Shown: in pieces, positions 1 to 12,442 of the stretch
Position numbering within the stretch: the stretch's first letter is position 1
Layout of the letters: every line of letters starts with the position of its first letter
Source of the DNA: Syncephalis plumigaleata
Lineage: Eukaryota > Zoopagomycota > Zoopagomycetes > Zoopagales > Piptocephalidaceae
Assembly: GCA_025201365.1 (NCBI GenBank)
Contig: JAIXMF010000028.1
Span: 1 to 64,000, forward strand
Direction: 5' to 3'
Length of the DNA: 64,000 bases
The notes under the pieces: model-generated
Database searches by the model: none
Told to the model about the DNA's origin: nothing
Seen by the model: only the letters and a program-made list of their open reading frames with translations
Made by a program: the position numbers and the translations under genes

Positions 1-1054
1 ATTAATCGCATACGTAGTGTGTATGCCCAGTGGACGCGACATTCTCCGAACCAGTTGGCAAGTGTTGTTTCATTGCAGCCATATTCTGACCGTTAATGAA
101 AATGACACCACGTAGAGCATTCTTCATAATGGGATCCCAACAAATGGACATTTGCGCCAGTGACGCTTCGCAATACCAATGCCATCCTCGTGTTTCCTGC
201 GCATATCGTCCTCCACCGTATCGGTAGCAAGATAGCGTAGAATGCAACTGAAACAAAAGATGTGACCGCATCGCGTCACTCTTGGTGCTACCGGTTTAGA
301 GAGACAGATTGGACATACGGCCTCCTCTTCCGCGACAATAATCTAATGCGATAATTAGCAATAGTAGCATCATGACTGTCGAGTACTTACCACTTGCTCG
401 ACATCCGTCCATTCAATGGGTACGTCTGGATCTACCGCCTGTACCGTGTAGTCACCGCTTGGTCGTACAACAAATCGAAAACTAAGCAGTATCAATGTAA
501 ACATTATCGCACACGTAAACGACCACTTCTTACTTGGCATTAATAAAGCGTTCCTTATTGAATGGCGTGTAGTTGCCTCGACGACGACGTGGTCCCGATA
601 AACTCGACGGTTGACGAGGTGGCAGTGAAAAATTAAGCATATGGGTCAGCGAAATCTGTCCCTTACGATTTGCCGAAGTGCGAATAAGCTAGAACACAAA
701 CAGATATGAGCACTCCATAGATAGTCAATAGGTCGCGCGGTATAAGCAATAATAACCTACCGTGGCATCTTCACGAATAGGATCCGAGGAATTTGACTGG
801 GCCACTGCGTCTATTCAAAGTGTTACTCGTAGAATACGTTTACCGTCAAGTCTAATCGTACCTGAATTACGACCCTGACGTCGCGATCGATGTCGTTGGT
901 TTCGGCCTCGACCGCGCGCATGTTCCTGAGCTAATCTTGCGGGTGTGGCAGTCGTGTCCGCTCTAGATTGCGTCCTACGTGGTTCTACGCCACCTCCAGC
1001 GTGGCCAGTGCCACCGGTGGTATTCGCCCCTCTTCTGCCGTCCATAGCTAACAA
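1..1054 (-). CDS. RING-finger protein, RNF10/Mag2-like (3' end beyond window)
   Basis: Probable E3 ubiquitin ligase of the RNF10/Mag2 family. At least four exons read leftward. The first starts near 1054 (MLAMDGRRG; an inner Met is at about 1045) and is Gly/Arg-rich. Later exons carry HMLNFSLPPR and FNKERFINAK, then VRPSGDYTVQAVDPDVPIEW-TDVEQV, which matches the family block just before the RING. The RING exon (about 345 to 1) starts CPICLSKP and continues CGHIFCFSCILRYL, then KCP. The final CPxC pair is met only if one base is restored in the TTT run near 147, so a sequence error is likely. The introns are short with GTAAG-type donors; the one after the first exon starts GTACGA. The gene is incomplete at the left edge. 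Family call is confident; substrates are unknown. Confidence 0.82.
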
Positions 1055-2182
1055 CCGCGGTTGCTAGCGGACCACAGTAAAACCAAGTTGCAGTCGGCCG
1101 CTTCAATACAGCAAATAGGGATGCTTAAAGTGGCAATGCAATGAGCGATTCGCCACTATTTAGCGTTTTAACGAGGAGGAAGAAGAGTATGCGAGCAATA
1201 AAGGTAGAAGGTACGGTTATACTAAGCGTCTTACGAACTTGCCACTATCTATGAACTATGAACAACTACAGCAATAATAGGTTTAGAGGCAATGAAGAGC
1301 TTTAGTCAAGCAGTAATTGCAATTTAAAGGAAAAAGGCTAGGTAAAAATGAGTCATGGTTGAATTTCAGTTAAAAATAATATCTATAATTACACGATGTC
1401 ACTTCGGATTCATGATCATCAAATGGTCACTAATAAGCATTACCACCTTTAATGGATACAATCGATTACTCAATGACATTTAGGCTGCATAGATATCCAG
1501 CAGTATAATCAGATAAATGCTAATGTCGGCTAATACGCTTTATGCGCATTATATAAGGTCACATAACAGCAAATGAAATAATACATATACATGTTGTAAC
1601 CACATGATATAAAGGCTTGCATAATCATGATCATAATTATGATTATTAAATCCAATGAATATCCTAATAACCTGTATGCTTTTGCGTTGCAGTACCCATT
1701 CCAGCTTATCTCTCCCTCTCTCTCTCTCTATGTATGTATGTATGTACACGACTGCTCCATCTACCACTGGATGGGAAGTGAAATGCGCGTGTGGCAAACG
1801 TGCACCATGCTGTGCATATTGCATTGTACTTGCAGTCCACCTCTACCTCTCTCTTTCTCACTCGCTCTCTACCTTACTCTCTATATACCTCGCTCTCTCT
1901 AGCGTTCACACCCTTACCAGATGGCAAAAGCGCGTGCCTTGTTGCTACCAAGCCATCTATAACTAGCTTACTAGAGTTTTCACTTCCACTCTTTGTCAAT
2001 TACCTTCACTTTTTCCCGCCTACTAATTCCCTCTTTTCTTTTATTTCCTATTACTATTTGTATAAATTGTTTAGCCATTGTGTTACTCGCTATTGACTGC
2101 TCCTCCCTCTAATAGAAATAGTATTAACCACCATAATCATCATCATAATCATCATAATCGTAATCACTGTAATCATTGTAAT
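1055..2182. other. Divergent intergenic region
   Basis: About 1.1 kb between the RING gene (-) and the 7TM-RGS gene (+), so it should hold both promoters. It contains a CT-rich stretch with TATG repeats near 1700-1760 and more CT-rich sequence to about 1900. A His/Asn-rich reading frame (CATCATAATCAT repeats, 2120-2180) runs into the RGS frame but has no ATG. No convincing gene. Confidence 0.6.
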
Positions 2183-4294
2183 ATGGGCCTGTCAGGCTCC
2201 TCCTCATCATCATCATCCTTTGTATTCGATAGAGAATGGCAATTGATACCGAAATCTGCCTTATCCTCTGATGTCCACCAGATTATTTACTGTTTGGTTG
2301 CGGTTAGTGTGGTAATGTTTATCAGTGGTGGACTACTCATCCGTTTACGTCACGAGCCACACATTAAACATCGTAATTTCAAATTAAGTCTTGTACTACT
2401 TGGTGTCACCGTATTATTGCTGCTTTACCTCGTGGCTCGTCAGACCTTTCCTCATAATGATCATGGCTGCTACCTTGACTATCTAGTACTTGGCGTGTTG
2501 CCACCGGCTTGGACCATGGCATTCGTGGGACGTATACTCAACTTGGTCATTCTATTCTCGGATAGCGAGTTGCGATGGCGTCGATCCAGTTCAAGTAGAA
2601 GTGTAGGTGCAACATCATCATCATCCATGACGGGTCGTTCCAGCAATCCTAGTCATGTGGATACCAGACGATATAGCAGTCGATTAAGTAGTTTGCTGCA
2701 AGCATCCACCATGAACAGTAGTAATGGTGGTGGTGGTGGTGGCACGATCAGTAATGGCGCCATCACCACGATTAGTGTCGGAAATAATAGTGTGTATAGT
2801 GGTGACACTCGTCTTTGGAATGAGACGACCGAGGAACGACACACCCTTCCAGTTGATGCCGCTCACGACGGTGATTTGCAAGTGGCCATGGAGCTGTACA
2901 ACGCTAAACGATCGACCCGCGCTGCAAAGGCTCGGTCAGCCTGCGTGAAAGGCACGTCTCCCGGTCGGCATGTGGGTAGGCCGCTGTCGGCTGCATCGGC
3001 CTGCTCCCTCAAGGATCAATTCATGTATGGTGAGCAGATGATCGGTACCGGTCAAGACCATCTCATATCGTCTGCTCCCTATGAACGATCATATACCACA
3101 GAGTCCAGTTCGAGTCGACACTATTATCGACAACAACGCGGTCTCTACCCTAGTCGTCCGCATAGAGGTGAGCGACAGTCTCGCGATAACATGTCACGTC
3201 GAACTAGACGACAATCGGAGGCACGCTCGGCCAATGACAAGTTCACCATACTTGAGAGTCGTTTCTTCATCAGTTTTGTCAGGCAATGTCGCTACTACCT
3301 TACACCGCAATGGGTACTGTACTATATCGCCATGATCGTTCTATTCCAGACCATTGTAATACTGGCGCTTTGGCAATTCTCCTCACGTGTACAGGCGACA
3401 CCACAATCCTACGAGACATGCTTCCATCGATGGCAATACTTTACCGTTGAGCTATTCGTTAGCATGTTCTACACCGCCTTACTGCCCTTCTGTCTCTGGT
3501 GTCTCTACCACATCCGCGATGTGTTTGGCATGCGACACGAGGTATTTCTCATTGGTGCGGTGGAGTTGCCCATTCAAGTGATGATTTGCGTGCTGCAATA
3601 TGCACCTGGCCTGACCGAACCCATTCGCCACTATGTCTACACGCTCTACATAGTTAGCATCGTTGCAGCCTATATCATCACCATCATTTATCCGATCGTT
3701 ACGGTTTTCATAGAGAATCGACGTTTACCGCAGACTACACCAAAATCGACGTTTCTCGCACTACTCGATAATCCAACGGAACTAGCACTGGTAAGCATGT
3801 ACAATCATTCTATTCAATTGTTTATTTATCTATTTGTTGTTTGATATGTTTAGCTAAAGGAGTTTATGGTCATGGAGTTTACGGTGGAAAACATGCTATT
3901 CTATCAGCGTTGCACTCGATTGAAACAACGAGCTGAACCATTTATAGAGGCGGATCTGCCTTTACCACCAAATATACGCGAGGAATTAGCACGGATCTAT
4001 GCTGCATTCGTGCGACAGAATGCCGGCTACCAAGTGAAACTGGATGCGACAACGCGTGGACATATCGAGGAGTGCTTCGCTCGTGGTACAGCTGACGCCA
4101 CTATCTTTGATAAAGCGATAGACGAGGTAACCGACCAGATATATCGACATACATTTCCGCGATTCCTTCGTTGGCAAACCAAGCAAAAGGATCCATCGCA
4201 CACCAGGTCTAGCACACTATCCGAGGATAGTCAAGCCACGCCACATCGATATCGTGCCTATCGACGAGAACGAGCATGGAGTGCCACGGCTTAA
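2183..4294 (+). CDS. Seven-transmembrane protein with C-terminal RGS domain
   Basis: Predicted plasma-membrane regulator of heterotrimeric G-protein signalling. The RGS domain would speed GTP hydrolysis by a G-alpha subunit. Start chosen at 2183 (MGLSGSSSS) because the upstream open frame has no ATG. Three membrane segments come first (around IIYCLVAVSVVMF, LSLVLLGVTVLLLLYL and YLVLGVLPPAWTMAFVGRIL). A hydrophilic Ser/Gly/Arg-rich stretch of about 220 residues follows. Four more segments come next (WVLYYIAMIVLF, FTVELFVSMFYTALLPF, VFLIGAVELPIQVMICVL, YTLYIVSIVAAYIITII). One 63-nt intron (3791-3853) lies just before the RGS core, which reads LKEFMVMEFTVENMLFY, then IFDKAIDEV and FPRFLRW. The order 7TM then RGS is known from fungal and plant RGS proteins; the long loop between segments 3 and 4 is unusual. 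No frameshift seen. Confidence 0.85.
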
Positions 4295-4666
4295 ATCGAG
4301 TATGACACCAAAATACAATACAAATTACAATCATATCCATCAGTATATCAATGAACATTGTTGTTATACGGTAGACTAATAGCTACCAATTGAATAATGT
4401 CCTGTCATGTCATCTAACTGTAATTCTTTTGTTCATAATCTTCATCATCAGGTAATATGTTCATTTATTAATCACGTGATTGCTTCAATGACATGAGTAA
4501 GTTTTCAATCGGCGTATTCATGTTCTTTTGTTCCGTTCACCGCCATAACTTTTACTACTCCAATTACTCTTGTTGTTGTTGTTTACTCGGCTTCTTTGTC
4601 TTACTCTTCCCACACCGCTCCTTGTTCAACAGTGTTGCTTGTATACAGTTTTACTCTTTTTACATA

Positions 4667-5476
4667 ATGGAATCCAAACCATTGCTAGCCAAACTAGACC
4701 GTATTGTACGGTTCTTGAACACCGTCAACGGTACCGATAAAACACTTATGGTAAGCAGTACACGAATAGCATCCATATCCATCTATTCACGTACTATAAA
4801 CACTGTCTAGGTAGTGCAATATGCTAGTAAAATTGTATACTGGCATCTTCGTCGTAATGGACTGGAGAAACAAGCGGGACAGGTGGTCAACTTATCGGGT
4901 CCCATATCCGATTTCCGTATCTTACTACGCTACTATGGATTGTTGCCATTGATCAAATACTGGATACAATTGGAGACGACGACACCGACACCTGCACAGA
5001 AATTCGGTCATAACATAGAGCGTGTGCAATGTCTGTGCAATGCCATCTACTATCCATTAGAGCATGCCTACTGGCTTATGCTTCACAAGGTGATACCCGC
5101 AGAGAACAAGACGATAAACAGTATCGGGTATTGGTCGTGTCGATTCTGGGCCGCTTATGTCATTCTAGAGTTTGTTAGACTGTGGGACGAGTATAAACAG
5201 TTGAAGCGTAAGGAACGACGTCTGACACGGGAGATCGGTGATAAAGCATCGACATCATCGACATCAGCGAATGCAGAACAAGAGCAACTTGCTGAATTGC
5301 AAATGGCACGTAAACGACTAACCATTGGCACTCTCATTAATACGGCTTATTTGCCATTAACAATGCATTGGTCACTAGAGAATTCGACATTCCCCGATGT
5401 TGGTGTAGGTATTTGTGGCACCATTGCCGCCATTGCTCAATTCTATACGAGTTGGAAGGCAACACCCATTGCCTAA
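4667..5476 (+). CDS. PEX11: Peroxisomal membrane protein Pex11
   Basis: Peroxisome elongation and division factor. The start at 4667 (MESKPLLAKLDRIVRFLNTV) gives the usual Pex11 N-terminus. One 60-nt intron (4751-4810) splits TDKTLM from VVQYASKIVYWHL. The middle reads SDFRILLRYYGLLPLIKYWI, a conserved Pex11 block, followed by LCNAIYYPLEHAYWL. A charged linker rich in Lys, Arg and Glu (LKRKERRLTREIGDK) precedes a C-terminal hydrophobic stretch near GVGICGTIAAIAQFY. About 249 residues, normal for the family. An AATAAA lies near 5510. The closest subtype may be Pex11C-like, but I cannot settle that from sequence alone. Confidence 0.88.
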
Positions 5477-5692
5477 TAGTATAGACGCACATTCTACACA
5501 CACATTAATCAATAAAGAGATACACGGATAGTAATGAATTAGAATACACGTATAGTTTATTGATGAGGGTTGCAATAGAATAGAATGATCATGATTCTAT
5601 TTATCCTTGTACTTGTAGATGGCATACGTTATGACAATACGTAGGGATAAGTGTAGATTTCAGTGCAATCATAATAACACTTGTATATCTAT

Positions 5693-5791
5693 TTAGGCGC
5701 TAGTGGACTTTGACTTGACAGGTGCCGTCTTGGACTTGCGTAACCAGTTGAAGAATCCAGGGAATGGATATGGAGAATAGTAGACCACCAT
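5693..5791 (-). CDS. Small ORF, 32 residues, unknown
   Basis: A short frame reading MVVYYSPYPFPGFFNWLRKS and then a Lys/Ser/Thr-rich tail, stop at 5693. Upstream on the same strand is a CT-rich stretch ending in TTTAG just before the ATG, which could be the end of a 5'UTR intron. Downstream, on the minus strand, an AATAAA lies near 5560, about 130 nt past the stop and convergent with PEX11. The size and aromatic/proline-rich start recall small mitochondrial membrane subunits, but I do not recognise the family. It could also be the last exon of a longer gene. Confidence 0.35.
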   Translation of the reverse strand: MVVYYSPYPFPGFFNWLRKSKTAPVKSKSTSA

Positions 5792-7143
5792 GATGTTAAT
5801 AGAACGTAACTACTAAACGAAAGATTAAGAGAGAGAGACAACGTAGACGAGTGTGTGCGTGATGTACATGTACCATTCACTCATGAGGGCATCTCATTTT
5901 ATACTTGTATTCTATCCGATGATAAGAACCTTATCCATGTCAGATAAGCAGCATAATCACGACTTGATAGGTTATCAATTAGTAATCGCACTATGGTGTT
6001 ATCCTTACCACGATTGATGTCACAATCAATTGGCTTGTCTAATTTTATCGGATACACGCATTCTACTGACTTACTTGGCTAGTTACCGTCCCCATATACT
6101 ATTATCCGATAGGTGTACACGTGTAGTCTGCGATAATCTTACTGATAGTCGGAACAAATCATCCCATATGAATCTTATCACTCTTTCTTTTTCTTTTCTC
6201 TTTTCTATCTAATCTTTAGTAAAAAGGACGTGTTATCATCTGTAATATACAATAAATGCATATCAACTAACTGAAATAAACATGTAATATATGCTACTAT
6301 CGCTTTAACATAGAATATCATTGTCTATGTCACATTACTCATGAATGCATCTAATAATCATCATGTTAATAATGGATATGACTACTTGTATTAGTACAAT
6401 GTAATGACATGCTAGCACAACTGCATGCATCTAGCTGCCATTGCATCTTTGCATGGATGACATGGTCATTTCTAAAGGAAAATCAGAACTCGAATACAAT
6501 GTGAGTGACCTATCTCAAAGGCCTCATTGTTTATACATAGAATGGATGCACAAAGTTTTCGTTCCTCTCTTTCTTTATGCTGTCAGCCCATCTTAATTAG
6601 CAGCATTATTATTATTAGCATAATGTGAGTGAGTGATGGATTGGCAAGTGCAAAGTCTAATGGTCATCCATCCAATGGCATGTTTACCAAAACTGGTACA
6701 AACACACATCACTAGAAGAATAGAACAAGCGGTGTCTCTCCTCTTCTCTCTCTTCTTCCGCATTCCTTATTGTATAGCATATGATTGTAGTAGGTTTATT
6801 GTAACTTACTATTTATTAGCATTTCTATTAGCATTTACTTGAAGCATTTTGTCATTTGATAGCATTTCTAGCATAAGCATTAGCATTTACATTATTTCTT
6901 GACTGTCTATTTGTATATTACGACAGTTTCTCCTATTAACAAACAAACAAACAAAAGAGAAGAGAAGAGTCAGCTGCACAATAGCGTATTATTTGTAACA
7001 GACATCATTGAAGATAGCAATAAATCAACTGTACCTCACTACTAGTATGAATAAACAGATCGATGCCATTACTATGGCAGTAGTCGTAGTATAGCAATCA
7101 TCAGTCTACTATTGTTATACTACTTGATCTAGCATGCTCTTCT
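5792..7143. other. Intergenic region
   Basis: About 1.35 kb, AT-rich. The few open frames are short, have no recognisable content and are not backed by splice sites. The right end should hold the promoter of the SH3 membrane protein. Confidence 0.5.
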
Positions 7144-9024
7144 ATGGTAATGGCCACCACTACTGATCCACATCAGCAGCATTATCCGATACAACTTATT
7201 CGTCGTCAAAATACACCAACATCATCGAGTAACAGTACTACTACGCCGCCTACCGCCAATACAACCAACACAGTGACGGGCACTTGTTTTAGTCTCATCA
7301 ATTCCACGCAATGTCCCGAGTTTAAAGATGCCGAGATACCCACCGGTCATATCGTTAATGGTGTGGCCGTTCATAATCTAAATGAATTCGACAAGGCCAT
7401 TCACAATCTAGTGAACTCGAACACCACCAATACAATCGTAAATAAATGGGCGGACAATTGTACCGCGTGGAATAGTATGCATCAACCGAGATATATGCTA
7501 ACCATGGCATGTGCTATGGTGGTATTCTCACCTGAGACTAAGAAATGCGCGCAACTACCGGCATCATCCATCCAAGGCATTGCAAGAAACGACAACACGC
7601 CCAATAGTAATAGTTGGAACAATGATCCATTGCCCGTTTGCGAATCTACCTGTGCCGAATACACGAAAGGATGGCTGGATATCATAAAAGACCCGACCAT
7701 ATGTCCCAACCAAGACGGCTGGTTCCCTAAGAAACAAAGGGATCTAACCCTGTTATGCGCGAGTAATTCATTCAATGGTCAATCATCCGTATGTATTAGC
7801 GGTATTGCTAATGAGAAGGATACCTGTGGTAAGTAAACGACTAAATACTTTGTTAATTAGTTAGTTAACTGATCAATTGATATAGGTTTTGCACTACCGA
7901 TCAATACTGAGAATGCCTGCGAGTATTGCTTCAATAATCCAAACGAGCAATGCTGCCAGAGAATGAAGAACGAGAAAGTGAACGCGTGTACGAGTGTGAA
8001 GGCAGCCAATGTTAGTAATCAACATGAGAAAACAAACATCACCCTGATTATATGTGCCTGTGCCGCGGCCATACTCATCGTGGCCGGATTCATTCTATGG
8101 CGTATTCGTTACGGGAAGCAACAAGGCAATAATCAGAATAAGCCACCCAACCAGATTTATCGTGCTCTCTTCTCTTATCTGCCCAATCTCGAAGATGAGA
8201 TGCTACTTGAAGTGGGCGACATCATCGAAGTGGATCAAATATTCTCGGATGACTGGGCACACGGCTGTAATTATACCACGGGTGAGATTGGCATGCTACC
8301 GATGAGTTTCCTTAGTCTAGCCAGTCCGGGACAACAGTATCAACGAGCACCATGGCCAACAGTGGATAAGAAACCGGTGCAAGGTGTACCCTACAAAGAA
8401 GAATCCTACACGACGACTACGGATATGATGACAGATATGAGTGGTAGTCAGGGGAATGAACCGCGTAGACACTCGTCAAGATTGCCTAGTTATATAGATA
8501 AAACGGATCCATCCAACGAACAACGTCATACTTGGCATATGTTACCTGCCATGATGGAGAAGGAACAAGAGCATCAACAACAACATCAGCATCTTGCACC
8601 ACAACGAGTGACTATCTCTCAACATCCATCATTATCAACGATTGCGGGTAGTCAGCGTTCAGTATCACGACGTACCACTTCATTACGTAGATCTCATTTG
8701 AATCTAACGGATCTTAGTAGCATTGCACCTAGTAGTCAGTTTAATTACCGTAGTTCCATGCAAAGTCATCATCCATATCCACATTCATCATTATCACATT
8801 TGCAAACAGATTCTGATATACTACGCTCATCGCAAATGCTTAATGACAACGCTGTACATCCTACTCCTAATAGCAATAGCAATAATACAGATTCAGTAGT
8901 TATTATACCATCAATTACTAGACAATCTAGTACGAGTATTTGGGATCCACAACGATCACCACCTAGACCACCCTCACATCCACATCCACATCCACCACCA
9001 CGAACAATGCCACATGATGAATAA
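7144..9024 (+). CDS. Single-pass membrane protein with cytoplasmic SH3 domain
   Basis: Likely cell-surface adaptor. Exon 1 (7144-7828) encodes a Thr/Ser/Asn-rich start, then a region with many cysteines (TCFSLINSTQCPEF, NCTAWNS, CESTCAEYTKGW, SSVCISG). The intron is 7829-7885, and exon 2 restores the frame as CG-FALP. Four more cysteines precede a membrane segment (ITLIICACAAAILIVAGFIL). An SH3 domain follows: YRALFSYLPNLEDEMLLEVG, then DIIEVDQIFSDDWAHG and GMLPMSFL. The C-terminal roughly 230 residues are Ser/Gln/His/Pro-rich and look disordered, ending in Pro/His repeats. Similar extracellular-Cys/TM/SH3 proteins are common in early-diverging fungi. The ligand is unknown. No frameshift seen. 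Confidence 0.75.
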
Positions 9025-9815
9025 GCAACCCCATAAAAATGGTAGCATTGACAAATAATGACGCCATTGATGATCGTCCCTTTGTTTCCCTCTTCTATTT
9101 CTGCTTATTCATTGTGGTACGTGTACGTGTACGTAAATAGTTGAATGGTTCTCCTATTGAAGTCAACTACTATAGTACACTACAATACAATTGACTCATC
9201 TCTTTCCCTTTCCTTTATCCATTTCTAGTATGTCGTGTAATGCACAACAAACAATAGTATCAATAAAGGCACGGTAGTTGGTTAATGCCGATGTGAATCA
9301 TCTCTTCTTTTCTTCTTAATAAGCATATTGGTCAATGTGTGTGTGTACCATAATCACTTTCCGATACTTTCCCGTAGGTTGAATATTTCTCCATATTTCC
9401 GATACTTCACGCATAGCATGACGAGAGAATAAACGATCATCGTCAGAATGACATACATATAAACACGCTCACTCCCATTCATTCTACATCATCTAGTCTA
9501 GTTTATACGATTTCTCGTCGTTTTCTATTGTTCTTTCTTTTCTGTTACTTGATCTGTACTGTGTGACTGCACACTTATGAACGAACTAGTCCCACTTTGT
9601 TTGTCATTTAATTAAGACAATATTTTTGGTAAGTAACTGAATATAGGATCATATTACTACTGTAATAGAATAAAGAATGAGATGCTTTATTACATCATCA
9701 ATCATAGCTAGCAATATAGAATGTATTATGATATCATCGATCTAGAAAGCTTTACTAAAAACTACGCTTCTATTGTATTCATTATAGACTAGATATCTTC
9801 TTGCGCTTCATCATC
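9025..9815. other. Intergenic region
   Basis: 3' flank of the SH3 gene (AATAAA near 9262) and 5' flank of the MBOAT-like gene. Includes a short GTACGT repeat near 9120. No supported coding sequence. Confidence 0.5.
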
Positions 9816-11283
9816 ATGGAAACTATACTCGATGCAAATGAACCCTACTTTCGAGTTGATCTGGGTATTCACCTACCGATGCCTATTTATTTCGCGTTCA
9901 TCGGTGCTCACATGATCGCTCATTACAAGTTACTCACTACTCGACAACTATCCCAGTCAATGGTACAATGGCTATCTGGTGCCATTGTGACATCCATGAT
10001 ACTACTGCCATTGTGGCGTGGTGTCAATCCCGAACATCCACTGGTTGACATGGGCTTGTCATTCGGTTGTGTATTCTCGGCAATTAGAATAGCACTGTTA
10101 ACTGCGACTGTAACAAAGCAGAAGCAAATGATCACTGCAGCAGCAACACATAAAAAGTTCGATGATGTGAACATTGCCAACGATAATACTGATACTGATA
10201 GTAACACAGCATCAACAGTGCAATACAATAGCAATGATTTACAGCTGGCATCACTCGGTGATTACATTCGTCACATGTACTTGGAAGAATCTACACCCAC
10301 TCGCCATTTATCGGTAGAAGAGATAGAAAAGAGCAATGGTAGATCGGTGGCATCCGCTGTAGATTCAATACAAGCTCAATTAATTCAACTGACAATCGTT
10401 ACGACAACTGGCTTAAATCGATCGGATGGCACACGCTACCCTTCTGGATACGATACCCGATAGCACCACTCGTTTATTTATTACTCATACAAGTGCCATT
10501 GGCAATAGTGGCGCGCAACATCGATTTATCACTTTCTACAGTGTGGATGCCACAGCAGCTGCGTATTTCTTTCACATGAGCACGGCAGCCGCCTTCGTGC
10601 ATTGGACCACGGTCATTCTCTCCCTCGTCTTTGCTTTGTATCTTGGCATGCTCCTGTGGTATACCATTGTGTTCGATTTAGTGCAATGGTGTGTGGGTGC
10701 ACCTACACGTCGTGATCTATTCCGTAGACCATGGCTCACTTCATCACCGCGTGACCTGTGGGGCGTCGTTGGAACTTGCCCGTACAGACATCGTTGGCCG
10801 AGGCAGCCTACCGACCATGTTGTCAACTCTTGGATAGTATCGCGATTAAGCTGTACTATGCTCTAAATTGAATAAGCAGCAGCAACAGCAACAGCAACAG
10901 CAATCATTAGCGAATAGTAAAGTAAGCACGGTCATGTTGCTACCACGCCCATTACGCCGTATCAATCGATTTATCGCTGGTTTCGGTGTATTCCTATTGA
11001 GTGCCATTATTCACGAGTATACGCTTCTGTGGCATTTGGCCGATCCGACTTTGATCATCTGCGATTCTTCACCTTTCATGGTCTGCTGATCATCGGATAT
11101 ACATTGCTGGAAATAGGTGCCCATGCCCTATTACCCTCTGCCCTTATGCCTAATGGATCATTACCATTTATATTAGGCTGGTGTATCACTTGGCTGTGCA
11201 TGGCATTGAGTTCACAATGGTTCTTTATGCCGTATATCCGAGGTGGACTTGTAGAGAACTTTGCATATTACGCTTTCTTGTAG
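9816..11283 (+). pseudogene. Wax-synthase-like membrane-bound O-acyltransferase, reading frame broken
   Basis: Resembles the wax-synthase branch of MBOAT enzymes (fatty acyl transfer in the ER membrane). It starts at 9816 (METILDANEPYFRVDLGIHL) with membrane segments and a hydrophilic loop. Recognisable parts follow in several frames: a segment near 10410-10540 (WIRYPIAPLVYLLLIQVPLA), then AAAFVHWTTVILSLVFALYL, the family signature LFRRPWLTSSPRDLWG followed by RRWN after a shift at about 10762 (GGGG run), a Gln repeat near 10875-10900, FLLSAIIHEY with the catalytic-type His, and FFTFHGLLIIGYTLLE. At least four shifts are needed (about 10390, 10550, 10762, 10865 and 11040). Several could be sequence errors, but the number is higher than in neighbours, so decay is also plausible. 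Confidence 0.6.
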
Positions 11284-11866
11284 TCATTTTTCTTCTTGTT
11301 ATTATTAAAATACTCGTCTATTTTTATCTCTATTGATGTCATGTCTACACGATGTATTGTAGTACCGTGATGAGGGTACATTAATGATGTATCGATACTG
11401 GGTGGCCTCTTCTATAGAAAAGACTGGGCACCTTTTTCTTTCTTCGTGTCACCTTCGACGATATGTCCATCTATTTTTCCGTATTTTCTTTTACAGCATA
11501 GGCGATTCTATTTTAATATCGGGGTGGACGGGCATGTTGCGCGTAAAGACACACGATGATGAAACAAATGGGGTTCAAGCAGTGTTGGCAAAGATAACCG
11601 AGTGCAAGCTTTATAAAGAGCATATCCCATTGACATGCCATCCCTACGACTCACCTTCATCTTCATCTTAGTCTTTATTGTTTTATTCACCTAACAATAA
11701 GTCAGCAAATAGGTCTGTTTGTTTATTCCATTTGATCGTGTATTGTCACATTTATATCCTTGTTTGATTGATTGTTGCTCACATAATCACTAATAGTTCA
11801 TTAGTACGATATCAGTTTGCCATTCCTCCTCCTTCTTATATTACTTTGTGTGTTCCCTAATTCAAC
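11284..11866. other. Intergenic region
   Basis: Holds a 95-codon open frame (11384-11671) with no recognisable domain, no clear splice sites and a Ser-rich end. I do not call it a gene. Confidence 0.4.
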
Positions 11867-12223
11867 ATGCGTTTCTATCTCGGTCGAGTCAATACCATTC
11901 TAGTGGCGATCGTCGCTTCCAGTCATATCGTGAAGGCACTACCAATGGACGTGAAGTGAAGACGCTTCTAGGTGCACCATGTGGTCTTATTGATGGCATC
12001 GTTTATCGATGTGCTTTCACGGAGGAACAACCATTGGCCTGTCAAGCAATTCCATCACGTAATGAGCCGTCTGTGTTATACCAGTATCGAGGAAGGAGCT
12101 GCTTGTGATGATGTCACACGAAAGTGTATGAATTTCCTTAAATGTGATATCCCGAAGGATGCAAGCGAAGGCAAATGCGTTGATAACACGCCTGCACTTA
12201 TTTCCTCTTCCACTTCTTCTTAA
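11867..12223 (+). CDS. Small secreted Cys-rich protein, frame interrupted
   Basis: The ATG at 11867 opens MRFYLGRVNTILVAIVASSH, a good secretion signal, followed by IVKALPMDV. The frame then stops at about 11957. Further segments continue in other frames: KTLLGAPCGLIDGIVYRCAF with EEQPLACQAI, then EEGAACDDVTRKCMNFLKCD and EGKCVD before a Ser/Thr tail ending at 12223. Six or more cysteines in about 100 residues suggest a disulfide-bonded secreted protein. Two single-base shifts (about 11955 and 12085) would be needed for one continuous protein. Whether these are errors or real damage is unclear. Family not recognised. Confidence 0.45.
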
Positions 12224-12442
12224 TCTGTTTCTATTTCTAATACTGATACTAGTTCGACAAGTATCAGCACAAAAGTCTACACTATTAATTTATTCTAATC
12301 TTATCTAATAAAATTGAAATACTTCATTTCATTCCATTATTATACAAGATGAATCTATACCATGTTTGTACACAAGCATGATTACAAGTCAAATAGTAAT
12401 TTATTATTATGGCATTCTTATAATTATTATTATTATTAGCAA

